A stretch of DNA of 64,000 nucleotides from Ceratobasidium sp. AG-K. Its lineage: Eukaryota; Basidiomycota; Agaricomycetes; Cantharellales; Ceratobasidiaceae. The position numbers and the translations under genes are program-made. The stretch spans positions 1,922,001 through 1,986,000 of the forward strand of contig JAWNGF010000010.1 of assembly GCA_037039685.1 (NCBI GenBank), read 5' to 3'. Position 1 is the stretch's first letter. Every line of letters starts with the position of its first letter. The notes under the pieces were generated by a model. The model was not told where the DNA came from. It saw only the letters and a program-made list of their open reading frames with translations, and did no database searches. Of the stretch, positions 1 to 11,431 are shown piece by piece.

Positions 1-277
1 CATCATTTGCGACCCTTCCCGCGACTTTAGCAGCCTTCTTAGCTCCGCTAGAGATGTTGTCATTTTCAAGCCATTCTAGAGCAGATTCTAGGTTATTGTT
101 GGTCGCAAGCAGAGCCTCTTTGGCTTTCGCAAACGAGGTTTGATTGTCGGTAATTTTGCGAATCTCAGCGATGAGCTTGATGTTGGCTTTGAGCTCAGCT
201 TTGAAATGCTGGGAGGTGTGGAAAGGCGCGGCGGAGAATAGTGGGGTGAAACATGCGGGTCTTCGAAGGGCTAGCAT
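1..277 (-). CDS. TSF1: Mitochondrial translation elongation factor Ts, 5' part
   Basis: The minus strand is open from ATG at 277 to the window edge, 92 codons with no stop. The N-terminus (MLALRRPACFTPLFSAAPFH) is Arg-rich and lacks acidic residues, as in a mitochondrial targeting peptide. It is followed by the UBA-like N-terminal module of EF-Ts: IRKITDNQTSFAKAKEALLA, then NNNLESALEWLENDN and SGAKKAAKVAGR, the usual fungal mitochondrial EF-Ts wording. EF-Ts recycles EF-Tu from GDP to GTP in the mitochondrial matrix. The dimerisation domains lie outside the window. The gene is head to head with NAF1, with 286 bases between the two start codons. Identification is by motif memory. Confidence 0.85.
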   Translation of the reverse strand, partial: MLALRRPACFTPLFSAAPFHTSQHFKAELKANIKLIAEIRKITDNQTSFAKAKEALLATNNNLESALEWLENDNISSGAKKAAKVAGRVAND

Positions 278-563
278 ATCTCCAATCTCAAGTGTAAGTG
301 GCAGCTGAGTTCGCAAGCGGGGGATCGCAAGGATGGGTTGTATTGTAGCACAAGGATGAACCAAGCTTATATGTGACTGGTCACTAGCTAGTTGATGAAC
401 GGGAATGCGACTGATTTTAATTTTGTTATGATTTGCAATAAGATCGGCTGACAATTATTTGTAAACAAAATTTGGACTTGATCCCAACTACCACTTTGGC
501 GCCAAACCCGGCACCCGGACCTTTGCCACCTCGTTAATCATTACCTGGAACTATTGCTAGACC
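278..563. promoter_or_regulatory. Shared divergent promoter region, EF-Ts / NAF1
   Basis: These 286 bases separate two divergent start codons and hold no open frame. They include AT-rich stretches around 415-475. No clear TATA box is visible, as is common for housekeeping genes. The regulatory role is inferred from position only. Confidence 0.5.
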
Positions 564-2489
564 ATGAGCACAGCAGCCCCTATACCCGATGACCTGCTAT
601 TAATCATGCAGTCGTACGTTGACCCGCCAGTCCCAGATAAGCCCCCACCTGCTGCAACTGGGCGCCAACTGCCAGTTGTTGAGCACTCTGTTGTAAGCGG
701 GGGGAGCGATGACGACTACTCCGAGGAGGACGAAGTTGAGATGGCTATCAAAGTGGAGTTTAGTGACGAGGATCCTACTTTACTGGGGTAAGTCGCACTC
801 TGACCGCTCGCGACCTTCTGACCTGGCATCCCAAAGGGCGAAACCTAGAGCACATCCACCAGAGGCCCGGAGGGAGGATTCGGACTCCGGTTCCGACGCT
901 GATTCCGATTCTGACTCTAATTCATCCGACTCGTCCGACGTCGAACTACGAGTGACCAACTACCCAACAAAAGTCAAACAGCCTGCGACCTCGGGAGGGC
1001 CAAACGACCTGGACATTGACGATGATGAAGATACTCCATCCGGCTCGCTCGCACAGTACTCTGGTACCAAAAATGAAGTTCTAATACCCGAAGTTCGCGT
1101 TATAGAGCTCACCACGGTTCCGCCTGAGGACGAACTCGAATTAATAGGTGAAGTGATGACCATTATTGATAGCGTAGTAGTTATCAAAGGGCATACGTCA
1201 GGCGTACACCGGGTACTTGATACGGATAGCTTGTTAGTGTTCGACGACCGCAAGGTTCTTGGTGCAGTACGTCCTTCTAAATTTCCAAGCCCTCCATTTA
1301 ACATAGTGCGATAGGTATTCGAAACATTCGGAGCGGTTAAACAACCCTTGTACAGCATTCGATTCCCCTCTGCATCGGCAATTGACAAGAACGTAGCCTA
1401 TATTGGGCGACCTGTATACCATGTTCCGGCTAGATCCAACTTCGTCTTTACGCAAGAAATTGCACGAATTAAAGGGAGCGACGCCAGCAATCTACATGAT
1501 GAAGAAGTAGGCGAGGACCAGATGGAATTTTCCGACGACGAGGCAGAAGCGCAGTGGCGTCGTAACAGGTCCGCCATGCCCCCTTCCCACATTCTCTTCT
1601 CTTTTTGCGTTTGAGTTAATCTGACCCTTGGTCGGTGTACAGGAAAGAAGCAAAGCGAAGTCAAACGGCATCGACAAGCAATCTTCCACCCGATACAACC
1701 CCTAGACAGGCAAAGCTCGAACTCCCAACAGTATTACCTTACCCAGCAGCTGACGACGGCGACGTTCCCTATTCAGCCCTTCCATACGATGATGTAGCAG
1801 ACCCTCGGCCTCCACCAGCAGCGTACGACCCGTATTCCGATCACGAAGAAGAGTTCAAGGCACCACTACCACCTCGCCCTCCTCAGTCCAGTCCTCGAAT
1901 GAATCGAAACGGGGGCGAGCCTGGAGCGCCTCGCGGGGGCAACGAGAGGGGCCGGGGTCGTGGCTCAGTTCAGAACCGGCGCGGTAGACCCGACGAACGA
2001 GGTAGACCTAAGCGCGGACGTGGTGGCAGAGGACGAGGAAGGGGTGATCGTCGCCAGGGACGAGGTGGAGGCGGCTTCTTTCCCGACCACTCAGATCAAT
2101 ACGCCGACTCATCATCAACATTTTACGGAGCTGGACAATACCCGTTTCCTTCTCATGACGAAGGATATAGTCCCGTTGACTCTGGGAATGGAAACTGGGA
2201 GCAAAATAGTGGTACCATGCCTCACATCAACCCAAGGTTCTTCTCTGCAGAGATGCAAATCGGGGCGGACCCGAGTGCGGCATTCGGCATGCAATGGAAT
2301 GGTATGCCAGGGTATGATTATGGGTTTCAGCAACCTGGATATGGTGGGTACGACCAAGGAAACGATGGGGGATATAGTCAGGGAAACAGCGGCGGCCACA
2401 ATCAAAACTATGGGGTCTCCTCATACTGGGGACCGAATGACCAGTCGTATCCCTCTCAGAGTTATCATCCACCTCATGGTCAAAACTGA
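564..2489 (+). CDS. NAF1: H/ACA snoRNP assembly factor NAF1
   Basis: Four exons join cleanly: 564-787, 837-1266, 1315-1568 and 1643-2489, giving 584 residues. Introns are 48-74 bases with GT-AG ends. The N-terminus is acidic, with Asp/Ser runs (SDADSDSDSNSSDSSD). The central Naf1 beta-barrel runs from about LELIGEVMTIIDSVVVIKG through DSLLVFDDRKVLGAVFETFG to VKQPLYSIRFPS and YIGRPVYHVPARSNFVFTQE, matching the Gar1/Naf1 fold. The C-terminus is Arg/Gly-rich (about 1920-2070), then Gly/Tyr/Gln-rich, typical of RNA-binding tails. NAF1 binds nascent box H/ACA particles with Cbf5 in the nucleus before Gar1 replaces it. The exon join at GlyAla|ValPheGlu restores the conserved core, which supports the model. 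Confidence 0.88.
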
Positions 2490-2942
2490 TGTATCAAGAA
2501 TAATTCATGATGTAATTGTACCTGCTTGTTGTGTCTTTGAGATCAAATGTAACCTGCTTGGCGTTCACCAACTGGTCCTCGGAATTTTCGATGGCGCTAT
2601 GATAATAACTGAACCACGGCACGGGGGAGATCTATGGATTTTATTGAGCCACAAGAGGCATTCCGGCAGCTGTCGAGATGATATCGAAGTGCGCGCCTTG
2701 AAAACGCCCCCACTATGCATTTTCTAAGTCCGATTTGGAGGCCCATGGTCACACTCCCATTGTTACCGACAGCCAGATCGCCTTGCAGCTTGTGGCGTCT
2801 GTCATGCCTGTATCTCACCCCAATCGCAAGAAATGCCGGTTGACTGGAGGTATGGCTGAAATAGCTGACGGGAGTTCTTGTATAAAATATTCCCCCGTGC
2901 GAGTGTTCGAGCACCCAAAGCAGAAACCCCTCGCTCCCGGCT
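2490..2942. other. Intergenic region between NAF1 and the cutinase-like gene
   Basis: Open frames here are short and overlap on opposite strands. A TATAAAA-like string lies about 60 bases upstream of the ATG at 2943, at 2880-2886, and may serve the downstream gene. Nothing else was recognised. Confidence 0.35.
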
Positions 2943-4335
2943 ATGAAACTCTTCGAGCACGTACAAGTAAACCTCCTGTCACTCTTCTTGTTTAGTTTGA
3001 CTAGCGCCATACACTCTCCTGCGCCAGTTCGCCGAGCCAACGAAGTGTCATTCCAAAACTCGTCGGATGGTTCCTACTCCTGTATGGGGTTCAACGACTA
3101 TAGTGGAGTAACTGAAAATGGATTGAACGGGACAGAGTGTAACTGTGAAGGCTACGCCAACCTTCAGGCCATCAGCAAAAATGGAATATGCTCCGGAGCA
3201 CGTGATCGCGACGCTCCCAGCGCGCTCCGGAGCCTGCGCAGCTCTCCTGGGCAAAGCCCTGGCTCCGGAGCACTCTGCAGGATTTTCGTTTTTGCTAAGA
3301 GCTTTCTGGAGTCCCTAGAAACTTAACGGACTTTTCGGATCCAGCACAATGTACAGATTACGGTAAGTTGGACGCCAGTTTACTAGGCCGATGGTTGAAT
3401 CATAAACACGTCTTGATAGTTCTTGTAGATGCCCGGGGTACACTGGAAACCGAGGGACAAATATCTGGCGCCTATATCAGGATAGCCTACGGGGCATTGG
3501 CGCAATTGCCCAATGGAGCTTTCTATAGTGTCCGATGCCCTGCTGACGGAGACCAGAATACCACACTGGGCGTCCAAGCTGTAAGTCAGCTCACGGATCA
3601 GGGATTCTGGATGATGATAATTGAGCAACTTACAATTGTCTAGGTCGTCAATTCTCTCAACCAAGGGATAGTAGCTTGTCCAAATAGAACTTATGTCCTG
3701 TCTGGCGCTTCCCAAGGTAAATGGCCCAGGTTGTTATTTTCTAGGTGTACTCAATGGTACGGTTAGATGCTAGCGTGATGCTCGGGGCCTTGCCGCTGCT
3801 TTCAGACGAGATATTCAACTGCGTCAAGTTAGTGATACTTATCGCGAGCCCCTTCCTAGCTCCAGGAAAGAAATTGAATGTCGATGGTAGAGGCGCGCAC
3901 GAGCGAGACTGACAAAGCCACTGGTATCTATGCTGGGAAGCCTGGTGCCATAGAGTTGTCAGAAAAGTGGGACGAGAGTGGCAAGGCCATCGATATCTGT
4001 CTAGATGCAAGTTTCTCCACTGCATGTGGTCGAATTTGCTGAAGGTGTTCGCGGGCGCAGGATGATGGTATTTGCAACTCAAAGAATCCTTGTCGGGGCT
4101 TGACGATTGCCCATTTCATGTGTGAAGCAGCCCAAGGCATGCAAGTCGTAGCAAGCAAGCATCTTATGGATCGGTTGCTCGCTAATTAGACCAAACAGAG
4201 CTGGGACGAGGAAACCCCTAATGGAAACTCAAATAGGCAAATCCAAATTTCACAACCGTTTGTTGTTGGTAGTACTTTCTCTCAATGTATGCAGCTTTGT
4301 GAATCCTTAGGTACCGAATTAAGAGTATAAACAGA
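2943..4335 (+). CDS. Secreted cutinase-like serine esterase (divergent, possibly broken)
   Basis: The ATG at 2943 opens a signal-like N-terminus with a hydrophobic core (VNLLSLFLFSLTSA). After several introns the pieces read LDARGTLETEGQ (the cutinase ARGT-E-G region), then VNSLNQGIVACPNRTYVLSG and GASQG (the nucleophile elbow, G-x-S-x-G), then MLGALPLLSDEIFNCVKLVI, PFLAPGKKLNVDG and KWDESGKAIDICLD, followed by GICNSK and LTIAHFMCEAAQG. The order matches the CE5 cutinase family, which hydrolyses ester bonds in cutin or lipids outside the cell. Near 3895 the family reading (TSETDKATGIYAG) sits one base out of frame with NVDGRG. That is either a frameshift or an intron from about 3881 to 3947, whose removal also stays in frame. 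The first exon end and the stop are uncertain. Confidence 0.5.
3190..3271. repeat. Three copies of palindrome GCTCCGGAGC
   Basis: The perfect 10-base palindrome GCTCCGGAGC occurs at 3190-3199, 3224-3233 and 3262-3271. The pieces between are GC-rich. The block falls where the cutinase-like gene leaves its first recognisable exon, so it may be an intron or an inserted element. Confidence 0.7.
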
Positions 4336-4848
4336 TTCTGGGCGAACCTTGGTAGGACATATACATCAAGGGTCTGCCCTCACGCGGAGAGTCTTGAAGA
4401 TAGGAGCTTAGTTACGATAGAGGGGATAAATGAGCGGTCATTTTGTCTTTCAGGATGAGGTCCCATTGAATAGATGAAGATCAGGCGAACACACGGATAT
4501 CGGCGATATCGTATATTTACCCCAAGTCGTGTGCCTTGATTTTGTTTGTGTTGCTACTTGGGCGAGTGGCTCCGAGTATATCTTGTCTTGATATACGTTT
4601 CGGCCAAAGTCTTGATCAGCCGCCTCAGGGCGCGAAACGTAAGCTTGATTACCCAGGTCCCGTGACTCAAATCAACACGATATTTTTGTCTCCCGACTAT
4701 CTCCCTCCACTTATCTTCCTCTTTACAGTCATCAATTTTTGTCCCGTAACGTAGCTAACGAACTTTATTCATCCCTTAATTCAAATTACAACCTCCAACT
4801 CAAACCACACATAGCATACATTCGGTATTTCCATCGTCTGTTGCCAAT
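4336..4848. other. Intergenic region upstream of the homeodomain-like gene
   Basis: No supported gene. The last 130 bases before the ATG at 4849 are AT- and CT-rich, as in fungal 5' leaders. Confidence 0.3.
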
Positions 4849-6418
4849 ATGGGCACTCGCGTCAAGCAGGAACCTGGCGAGAGCGATCACAACCCTCTAT
4901 CCCATGTCAATCCTAACTTGATATTTGCGCCGCCACTGGTGCCGATGGAACCCGCCAACGGCGTCCAAGACGCGTCCACACTCCCCGGACCCTCCCAACC
5001 CGACGCGAATACGGACGTAGTCATCAAGCAAGAGGAAGGCACCGCCGCCGCTCGTTGGATCAAGCCCAAAAGTTGGCTCTGCGCGAAATGGAAGGCGCTT
5101 CCTGCCGTGCCGTCTCTCGAGTCTCGTCGTGCCTGGGCTGTGGCTCGGGGCATAGAACCTGCGGTCGTACACAAGTGGTTTCATTCCAAGAGGGGGTATC
5201 GCAAGAGATTAGGCAACCCTCCTCATCCTCAAGATGGATACGAACTCGACCCACTGGTTCCTCAGGATAGTCTCATTTTGCCACAGCTTCCTGACAAATC
5301 TGCGGCACCGACCCCGGGTCCTTCTTCGTCCTCTCCTCCGCCTCAAACCCCCTTGGATCCTGATTATCCCTACGTGGCTATGGCCTCTGGAACCCCACTC
5401 ATCGATGACCTTTGGCAAGACTCCCCCGGGCTGGCTCTTACTCCTCGGCACCCCTTTTCAATCTTCCGCCTCATGTACCTCACCCGCAGGCCAAGGCTGG
5501 ATCCAGCTCGAAAACGGGTGCGTGTATGCGCGGCATCCGACCAGAGCTGAGTTGACACATCCCCTAGCCGCGGACTCTGGCCTTCTTCCCGTTCCGAAGA
5601 TCACAATCAAGCTGAGTCTTAAGCGCAAGCAGGAAGAATTGGACAGCGAGGATTTCGACTCGATCACCGCTACGCCTGTAACCCGTAAGCCATTATGTTA
5701 TCGCGACGTTCGACAAAATTGAATCCCCCTGCATAGCTGAACCCCGTGCCAAAAATCCCACGAAGACAGCGAAGACGAAGAAGGCGTCGAAAGCGACCGA
5801 TAACGCCTCTGGATCCAAGCCATCCAAGAAGAAACAGGAAAAGGCAACCAAGGTTCCCGAGGTCAAGGAAGAACAGAAAGTGCCAGGTTCGTTGAGTCGA
5901 TTGCGCCTCTTCTGTTCTAATATCTTGATGACGACGCAGATATGCTTTCAATGCCCAATGACTGGAACATACCCATCCTACTGGACCAAAATTCTTTCTT
6001 TCTGAACCAGCCTCCGAACCAGATGGCAAACCCATACCCAACCAACTCTATGGATTTCAATATCCCGGTTGACCCGTTCGAGGGCATGTCTTATACCGAG
6101 ATGCTAGCCGCCCCCTTTCCCACGAACAATTATCGAATGAACCAATTCACTCTTCCCGACGCTCGTGCCCCCGCCGTTAGTTTTACAGAATCTCAAGGCG
6201 CACAATCTTTCCATCCGACGATCGGTGCTCAAGATCACTTCAGTTTCCTTGGAAGCAACTTTGGAAACCCAAACGTGTTCGCCATGGAATTTGGAGCGAT
6301 GTCGCAAGCGGGTTATAATAACAATCCTGGACAGTTCTGGGGGCCGAATCCTCAAGCCCTGACGACGGAATACTTTCTCAACCAGCCGCTCTCAAAATCG
6401 TACTTCCAGTGGCCTTAA
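4849..6418 (+). CDS. Homeodomain-like transcription factor
   Basis: Four exons join in frame: 4849-5521, 5568-5684, 5737-5886 and 5940-6418, giving 472 residues. Around residues 70-120 the protein reads KPKSWLCAKWKALPAVPSLE, then SRRAWAVARGIEPAVVHKWF and HSKRGYRKR. VVHKWFHSKRGYRKR resembles the homeodomain recognition helix (V-x-x-WF-x-N-x-R), with Ser where Asn is usual. A second basic stretch, rich in Lys and Ala (TKTAKTKKASKATD), may be a nuclear signal. Two VKQEPGE/IKQEEG motifs near the N-terminus look like sumoylation sites (psi-K-x-E). The C-terminal part is Asn/Pro/Phe-rich, like an activation region. No target genes can be inferred. It could also be a divergent helix-turn-helix protein outside the classical homeobox set. 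Confidence 0.6.
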
Positions 6419-6620
6419 ACTCCATTCGTCTCACTTTTTGTAGCCCTAACCCGCTCGCTTTGACTATTTATTCTCGATACCCCCTACTGTACTGTACCAT
6501 GTTTGTAGAACCACCCTGTACGACTTACTCTCGCTCTCGATATCCCCGATAGATACCAGGGTCTATCAAATCATGTTAACACTGAATTGTGGACGGAAAT
6601 AGGTTACAAGCAAAGGCTAA

Positions 6621-9271
6621 TCATAGTGGAAGAGCAACATAATCGACCCCATCGGGAGACTTGACCCATCCATCCTTGATCAACACCTTTTTCCCAAAGT
6701 CGCATCCATCTTTCGTGAACATCCGGCGATCGACAAACGTCTCCTTGACTTGGCACTTAAACGCCCCGCTTACGACGCTATACTTTCTCCAAATCGCCTG
6801 CCGGCCGGTTTCTGAATCTGGCCGCGACTCTCCAACCTGGTCGAGTTGAATGACCGCCGCGTGTCCGAATTGGCTGAGGGCGTCAAAGAGTGGAAGGGGG
6901 TCTCGTGCGTACTTGTGTGCCGTTGGCGGGCTAGTGATTGATATGCTCACTTTGACTTTGCATACGACGTGGGACTGACATCTGAGATTTGCCCGGCTGA
7001 CGAGTTGCATGGGCGTAGAAGGTGATGCCTGGTCCGGTGGAACGGAGAATTCGGACTGACTGACGAACTCAAAGGAAACGATCTTGCCAAGTAGGGAGCT
7101 AGCGGAAAGTGACAATTAGGACTGGTTTGCGAGATAATAAAAGAGTAGGATGTACCTTAGGTATGGCTGTAAATTACCTCGAGCGGTGAGGCCAACTTTC
7201 TCGTTGTTGGTAATGCCCTCAGGCCACTGTCCGAATTACTGAGCGCCGCATACATGCCAACGAAATTGCCCAGCATACCATAAAGTGATTATTATCGCTT
7301 CGCCTTTTCGGTCTCGGTGCCGAAGGCGCGATCCGTTTCCTACTCGGAGGAGATAGTAGTAGAGAATTGGCGGGGTTAGTCTTAATTGTGTCACTGTTCG
7401 AGAGGATGTGTAGTAAAGTCGTAATAAGGTAGTAGAAGATCGACTTACGCCCACAGCTTGATAGGCTCGTCATTTTCATGCAACATATCAATTGCCGAAA
7501 ATCCTAGCATGGGGGTCTCGGAAGAGGCGAGCTGTTGTCCCCATTAGTTAGAGACTATAGATAAGAGGCTTGCTTACATCTCCCGGTAGGCGCCTGGTAA
7601 ATGTAGGACGGGGCGGTCGCGACAGAGAAGGCCGAGTGCGACGACGAGGTGTGCGAACCGGAGCTCCACAGGTTTGTGCGTAAGATCTATACGAGAAAAA
7701 GGAAAGGTCATTTCCAGAAGTATCAGGAGGAGGCATGCGGCTTACGTCCAAGCCTCGCTGTACTGCTCATCACGAGCGTGGATGTCTTGGAACATGGCTA
7801 TTTGAGAGGCGAACGGCTTGGTCTAGACGGCGAAGTTAATCGGAGTCCAGCATACTAAGTTAAATTGTGATCTTCTACCTCGAACCTTGCTAGATTTGAT
7901 CCGGCTGGTTTAGCTCTCTTCGGCCTCATGGCTTCGTCGCTGGTGGGTCGTTGAAAAGTCAGATTCCGATTCGGTATGCGCGTAGGGAAAAACGAACAAC
8001 CAGGCATTGTAGTACTTGGTTTCATCTCTCAATAGTTCCAGATGATGTGATTTCCAAGCGTCGATAGCCCTGGCGTACTAGGACGACGTTAATTAATAGG
8101 GGGCAAGCAGCTCAAAGTGCAATTTACACGAGTTATTTCCCCGTACCGAGACCAAGCATCCGCGTAAGCTCGTTCTGAAGCTTCTTCGTCGGACGCCGGT
8201 TGAAGCTGTGCGAACGTGGTGGTCGAGTGGACTGACCGGCGAGTCATTAGCAATCCATCTTTTGTCGCGTTTCTAGTTGCGACAATCATCATGTGTGTCA
8301 GTTGGACCCAGAATAGAGTTGCTTACATCCAGGCCTTATCATAGGCTTCATCTTCCACATATTGTTTAGCAATCCACTCGAGTTGAATGGCAAGAAAACT
8401 AAACTGGAGAGCTGTTAGTAGCCACTCCGCATACTGCCGAATCAAATGAGTTACGTTGGTCGAATTGGAAGCAACCTTGATTACCGGGTCGCGAGGTCCA
8501 TGAACCAGAATCGTACGACGCACGGAATTACTGAAAACGCAGTCCCAGTTAGTCCCTAATACCAAGGGATAAGATACAATAACATATAGGGGCGTACCTC
8601 CATGCTTCGTAGTAGTTGTTCCGAACTTTGTCTCTCTGCGCGAATGAGTCCAATTGAGCGGCCAGCAAGTTGCACTATTGGCGTATCACATCAAACAGTC
8701 GAGACTCATATAAAAAGGAAACCTACGGCACGAGCTTTGTCTTTCAGCTTGCTTGCAGGGTCATGAGGGTCATGAGGGTCGTGAACACATAATGTCCGTT
8801 TTTCAGCGGCCTTCCTATTGGGCTCGGTGAATTACGGGGAGAAGATCAATGAGTATCAACGAACCTCCAAGCCGAATTGTACCTTTCCCTGTGCTTCTGT
8901 GCTTGTTCGAAATATTCCTGTGCATACTCGGCTGGCGTGGATGGAACCGATGAAGACGGAGATGACAGCTCGGAGGAGTTACCCAAGTTGGGCATTTCAT
9001 CGCTCTAAGGAGATATTAAGCTTAGATTCGAGCTTATGGGAGGTGTGGGAACTCACAGAGAAGGACCCTCGCAAGGGCGTGTGGCGACCAGAACCCCGGC
9101 GTGAAGGCTGTGGCTGGGCCCTATGATGGCTCAGTCTCGGGCGTCTGAGAGCATACATTCCGCTTACCACCAAGCCTGAGCATATACATCGTCTGCTTTC
9201 TGGAGGTCGGCCAAGTAATTAAGCCGGCCCGTCAAGGACGAGGTAGAAATTGGGGGTACCGACGCGGGCAT
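6621..9271 (-). CDS. Unrecognised multi-exon protein with repeated YxxAW exon ends
   Basis: The ATG at 9271 opens MPASVPPISTSSLTGRLNYL. Many short exons follow on the minus strand, and the last ends at 6621 (VDYVALPL). Exon after exon ends in Tyr-x-x-Ala-Trp: VYAQAW, YNSAW, YYEAW, YDKAW, YADAW, YYNAW and YSEAW. The next intron usually sits in phase 2 just after the Trp codon. The segments before it look helical and charged. The last two exons carry a separate domain (WPEGITNNEKVGLTARGNL, then SHVVC, SISITSPPTAH and DRRMFT) shared with the gene at 14348-15089. A short 9-base tandem run at about 8757-8787 encodes repeated His-Asp-Pro. I recognise no family. Individual middle exons are less certain than the two ends. 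Confidence 0.55.
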
Positions 9272-11353
9272 TTCCCGTTTAAACGAGAGCGATGCAGGTG
9301 GGGTTGACTAATTGAAGAGACTGAGTGGCCTCGACAAGAGCACCTTGTCAGAACCCAAGCATCCTACCTATATAACTAAAACCCATTTTAGAACCGAGTA
9401 TTACTACGCCAATCCCGCTTCACAAGCTCCGTCAGGCGCTCCGCCAATACCCAAGTCGTCTCACGCTGAAGTGTACAGTGTGAGATAAACGTGGATAAAA
9501 TGTTAGCCGACGTCTCAGAACGACGTGATCCGCCGGATCATGGACAAACGTGTACCGAGGTGAACCGAAGCATCATTGATGTTTCCGTCGGTGTTGAGAT
9601 GATGGCTCCGGATCACGTGACCAAGGCCCGGTTAACCGCTGCGAACGGATGCAAAGCACCTTGCGTATCGTGCCCTGTAGTCCTGCAAAGCTTAGCATCA
9701 ATTGTCGAGAAACAAACCTCTTGGAGTATTTTCCATCGTGATGCTCAACCAAACCTGACGGAAAGATGGGCAATTGCAACACCGGCTACTTGACAATGCG
9801 TCCTCCAGATTGCGTTTTGCTTCCTTCGTACCTCAAAGGAGCGAACATACTCAAAGAATACTGTGCGTACTATCGAGCCAACACGTGGATCAAACCCTGC
9901 ATCAATCAAACCTCTTGCATATATACGATACGCCTAGCTAAATGAGCGCCTTTTCCTAGGTAGCTTGAGATTACTTGAAGACACTTACGCGCTCAACGCA
10001 GTCATACCATCGGCTATTCCTCGGCACTTGGTACGCTATTCTCAACAACTCGCCTCCCCGAGTTCCAGAATTACGTTGTGATACAAGAAACCATTCTTCG
10101 TTTGATTGCCTATTCAGACTTCCAAAGGCTGTTCGTATCCTCATGATGGGTCCACATAACTATCAACTGATCGCCTACGTTCGTCAAACCTGGAAGATTC
10201 AGTAAATCCAGAGGTCGCGTACTCGAGCATGAATCCGGCTGCTAATAGGCTCTCCCCTGCCCCAGAGGATAGTCGAGATATGACATATTCATCTCCGAGG
10301 CCGTAAATTATCGGGCGAGTCCGTGATAGGGCGATCTACGACTTCATTGATTCTTCGAGGAGGATGCTCGCAAACCTTCTGATCAGGGTATCGCATGCAC
10401 AGACTTCAAACTTAGTCGCCAAGTCGAAAGGAGATACTGACGGAACAAGGATTGTCGAGCAATCAACAGGCCTCAAGACTTTGATGGCTTCCTAGGGTCA
10501 ATATTCCCACATTTAGATACCCCCGGATGAAGGACTGGGTTCTGTGATTCCAGAGTGCTGCGGCGGCTTGATCGGTCCGCGACTTTTATCACTTCCTGAA
10601 CGATGAATCCTAATTTCAGCGGCTCGTAGAAAACCGATCCACTGCTTGCGAGCGATTGTTCCCCCGGAATATCAACTTGTAAATCGTACTTGACATTAAT
10701 CTAAAGCAAGCACTATATCATTTCCTTGGCTTTGAACGGTGCCTGTGCCGCTTCTCTTGGGCAATTCAGAAATTACCCACCGTCCCGCATCTGATATCAC
10801 CATTATACGCCAGCCACTTTGCTTTAGCCCTGCAGACTTGGAGCGATCAAGTTCCAACGGCAGCCTTGAAAGAGAAAGGTCCGCGAGGGAAGTGATCTAA
10901 CAATATACGCCAAGCACACTTTCCCCGGTTCTTCGGACATGGGATTGCCGTCGAGTTCCCTCCACCAGTACACCTGACCCGGTTTAATTACCATAAGCTC
11001 TCGGGCGGCATCCCGCCGAGCGGTTATCGCGTGCGGGGGAGCATAATTTCTTCTCACTGCCATGTGCTCCTCCTATGTCTTGTTTGTGGTATCCTGTCGG
11101 CCTACTACGGAAAGTAGCGCACTCACCGGACACAGCGGCTGATACAGTACCTGACGGGCAGGGAGTTCGTTGGAACATCAGCTGATGTGATCCCTTGCTC
11201 GGCCACGAAGCACCTACTTAGGAAATACCCGCAATAAAGATTGCATTCTCGTCTTGTGTGTGGGAGATGCTGACGCGTGACAGGTCCTGCGGCGGCGGCA
11301 TTAGTACTTACCGCGCACCGTCGAAAAATTACTGCATATATTATTGCGTACGC
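9272..11353. other. 2 kb gene-poor stretch
   Basis: Only short overlapping frames were found. One minus-strand frame near 10824-11063 (MAVRRNYAPPHAITARRD, later QVYWWRELDGNPMSEEPGK) looks somewhat protein-like but has no recognisable family or clear splice partners. No RNA gene or transposon ends were recognised. Confidence 0.35.
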
Positions 11354-11360
11354 TATAAAA
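11354..11360 (+). promoter_or_regulatory. TATA box of laccase A
   Basis: TATAAAA lies 78 bases upstream of the laccase A ATG at 11432, a normal distance once a short 5' leader is allowed for. Confidence 0.6.
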
Positions 11361-11431
11361 CCTCGCGCACCTTACGCTCTACTCTCATCGTCTCCCGGTG
11401 GTTGACGAACATCCCCCTTTCCTCCTTTGAT

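Noticed and set aside
9272..11353. A possible transposon in the gene-poor stretch
   Set aside because: No terminal repeats, no reverse transcriptase, integrase or transposase motif, and no target duplication were found.
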